From contig JAPLDJ010000024.1 in assembly GCA_026391805.1 (NCBI GenBank), forward strand, positions 106,014-170,013: a DNA stretch of 64,000 nt, in the 5' to 3' direction. This DNA comes from Bacteroidota bacterium (GTDB lineage: Bacteria > Bacteroidota > Bacteroidia > Bacteroidales > FEN-979). This document shows positions 63,892-64,000 of this stretch, piece after piece. The position numbers were made by a program, and so were the translations under genes. The notes below the pieces were generated by a model that searched no databases, was not told where the DNA came from, and saw nothing but the letters and a program-made list of their open reading frames with translations. Positions within the stretch are counted from its first letter, which is position 1, and each line of letters begins with the position of its first letter.

Positions 63892-64000
63892 TCAGATAAT
63901 TCCTTCCTTCAGAATGTCATGCAAATGAAGAACTCCGAGGTAGCGGTTCTTGTCAACAACGAGGAGCTGGGTGATATTGTTTTTCCGCATGATGGAAAGG
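63892..64000 (-). CDS. kdsD: Arabinose-5-phosphate isomerase, C-terminal end (partial)
   Basis: The reverse-strand frame enters from the right edge and stops at TGA 63892-63894: SIMRKNNITQLLVVDKNRYLG, then VLHLHDILKEGII. This is the end of the second CBS domain of KdsD/GutQ-type sugar isomerases, which make the precursor of Kdo for LPS. The rest lies outside the window. The neighbourhood with lptB supports the LPS assignment. Confidence 0.85.
   Translation of the reverse strand, partial: LSIMRKNNITQLLVVDKNRYLGVLHLHDILKEGII

Overview
The window reads as a chromosomal piece of an anaerobic or microaerophilic member of the Bacteroidota, close to the Bacteroidales/Marinilabiliales type. The signs are type IX secretion (T9SS) C-terminal sorting domains, a SusC-type TonB-dependent receptor, DUF5686 and DUF6132 proteins, and promoters that repeatedly carry the Bacteroidota -7 box TAnnTTTG. 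A species name cannot be given from the sequence alone.

Layout. 0-7 kb: aquaporin, TPR lipoprotein, two secreted T9SS cargo proteins, a peptidase/kelch lipoprotein and an initiator tRNA. 7-12.6 kb: housekeeping genes (era, der, an S4-domain protein, a TonB-type transducer, dtd, pdxJ). 12.6-15 kb: a dipeptidase and an adenosine-deaminase-like enzyme. 15-18.6 kb: a four-gene reverse-strand operon of a lysine-2,3-aminomutase-type radical SAM enzyme, two ATP-grasp ligases and a GNAT acetyltransferase, which looks like a small-molecule pathway. 18.8-22.2 kb: hydrolase, LiaF-like and PspC membrane proteins, tatC. 22.3-25 kb: two OsmC proteins, a YgaP-like membrane protein, a DUF302 protein and a Crp/Fnr regulator.

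25-38 kb is a long sulfur/heterodisulfide electron-transfer locus: NifX-like protein, class V aminotransferase, DsrC, DsrM-like and DsrK-like subunits, a second class V aminotransferase, DsrE2, TusA, an MvhD-like iron-sulfur protein, a large HdrA with an embedded GltD module, a QmoB-like HdrA, a QmoC-like membrane subunit and another NifX-like protein. No DsrAB, AprAB or Sat is present here. Next come a periplasmic DsrE protein, an SQR-like flavoprotein with a 53-residue companion, and two more NifX-like proteins with a DUF134 regulator (38.8-43.5 kb). A Crp/Fnr protein with FNR-like cysteines and a CRP-like recognition helix (24.2 kb) fits the three TGTGA-N6-TCACA palindromes found upstream of itself and upstream of dsrE2.

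43.5-55 kb is a thiol/metal stress region: a TonB receptor; a TauE-like exporter divergent from an operon of an ArsM-like methyltransferase, a 35-residue Cys peptide, a radical SAM/SPASM enzyme, a thioredoxin-thioredoxin reductase fusion, DUF302 and DUF6132; a rhodanese; a CnrYXH-like sigma/anti-sigma/sensor cassette with a His/Cys-rich secreted protein; and a thioredoxin operon. A 23-bp element occurs upstream of the DUF302/OsmC pair, the ArsM-like operon and the thioredoxin operon (two identical copies and one inverted copy with 21/23 matches), which suggests one regulon. 55-64 kb returns to housekeeping and envelope genes (T9SS protein, tatA, queA, porin, pssA, lptB, DUF5686 protein, kdsD end).

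An extra layer is a set of intergenic arrays with strict 7-bp (or about 10-bp) periodicity. Each locus has its own unit sequence, and several are arranged as inverted pairs.
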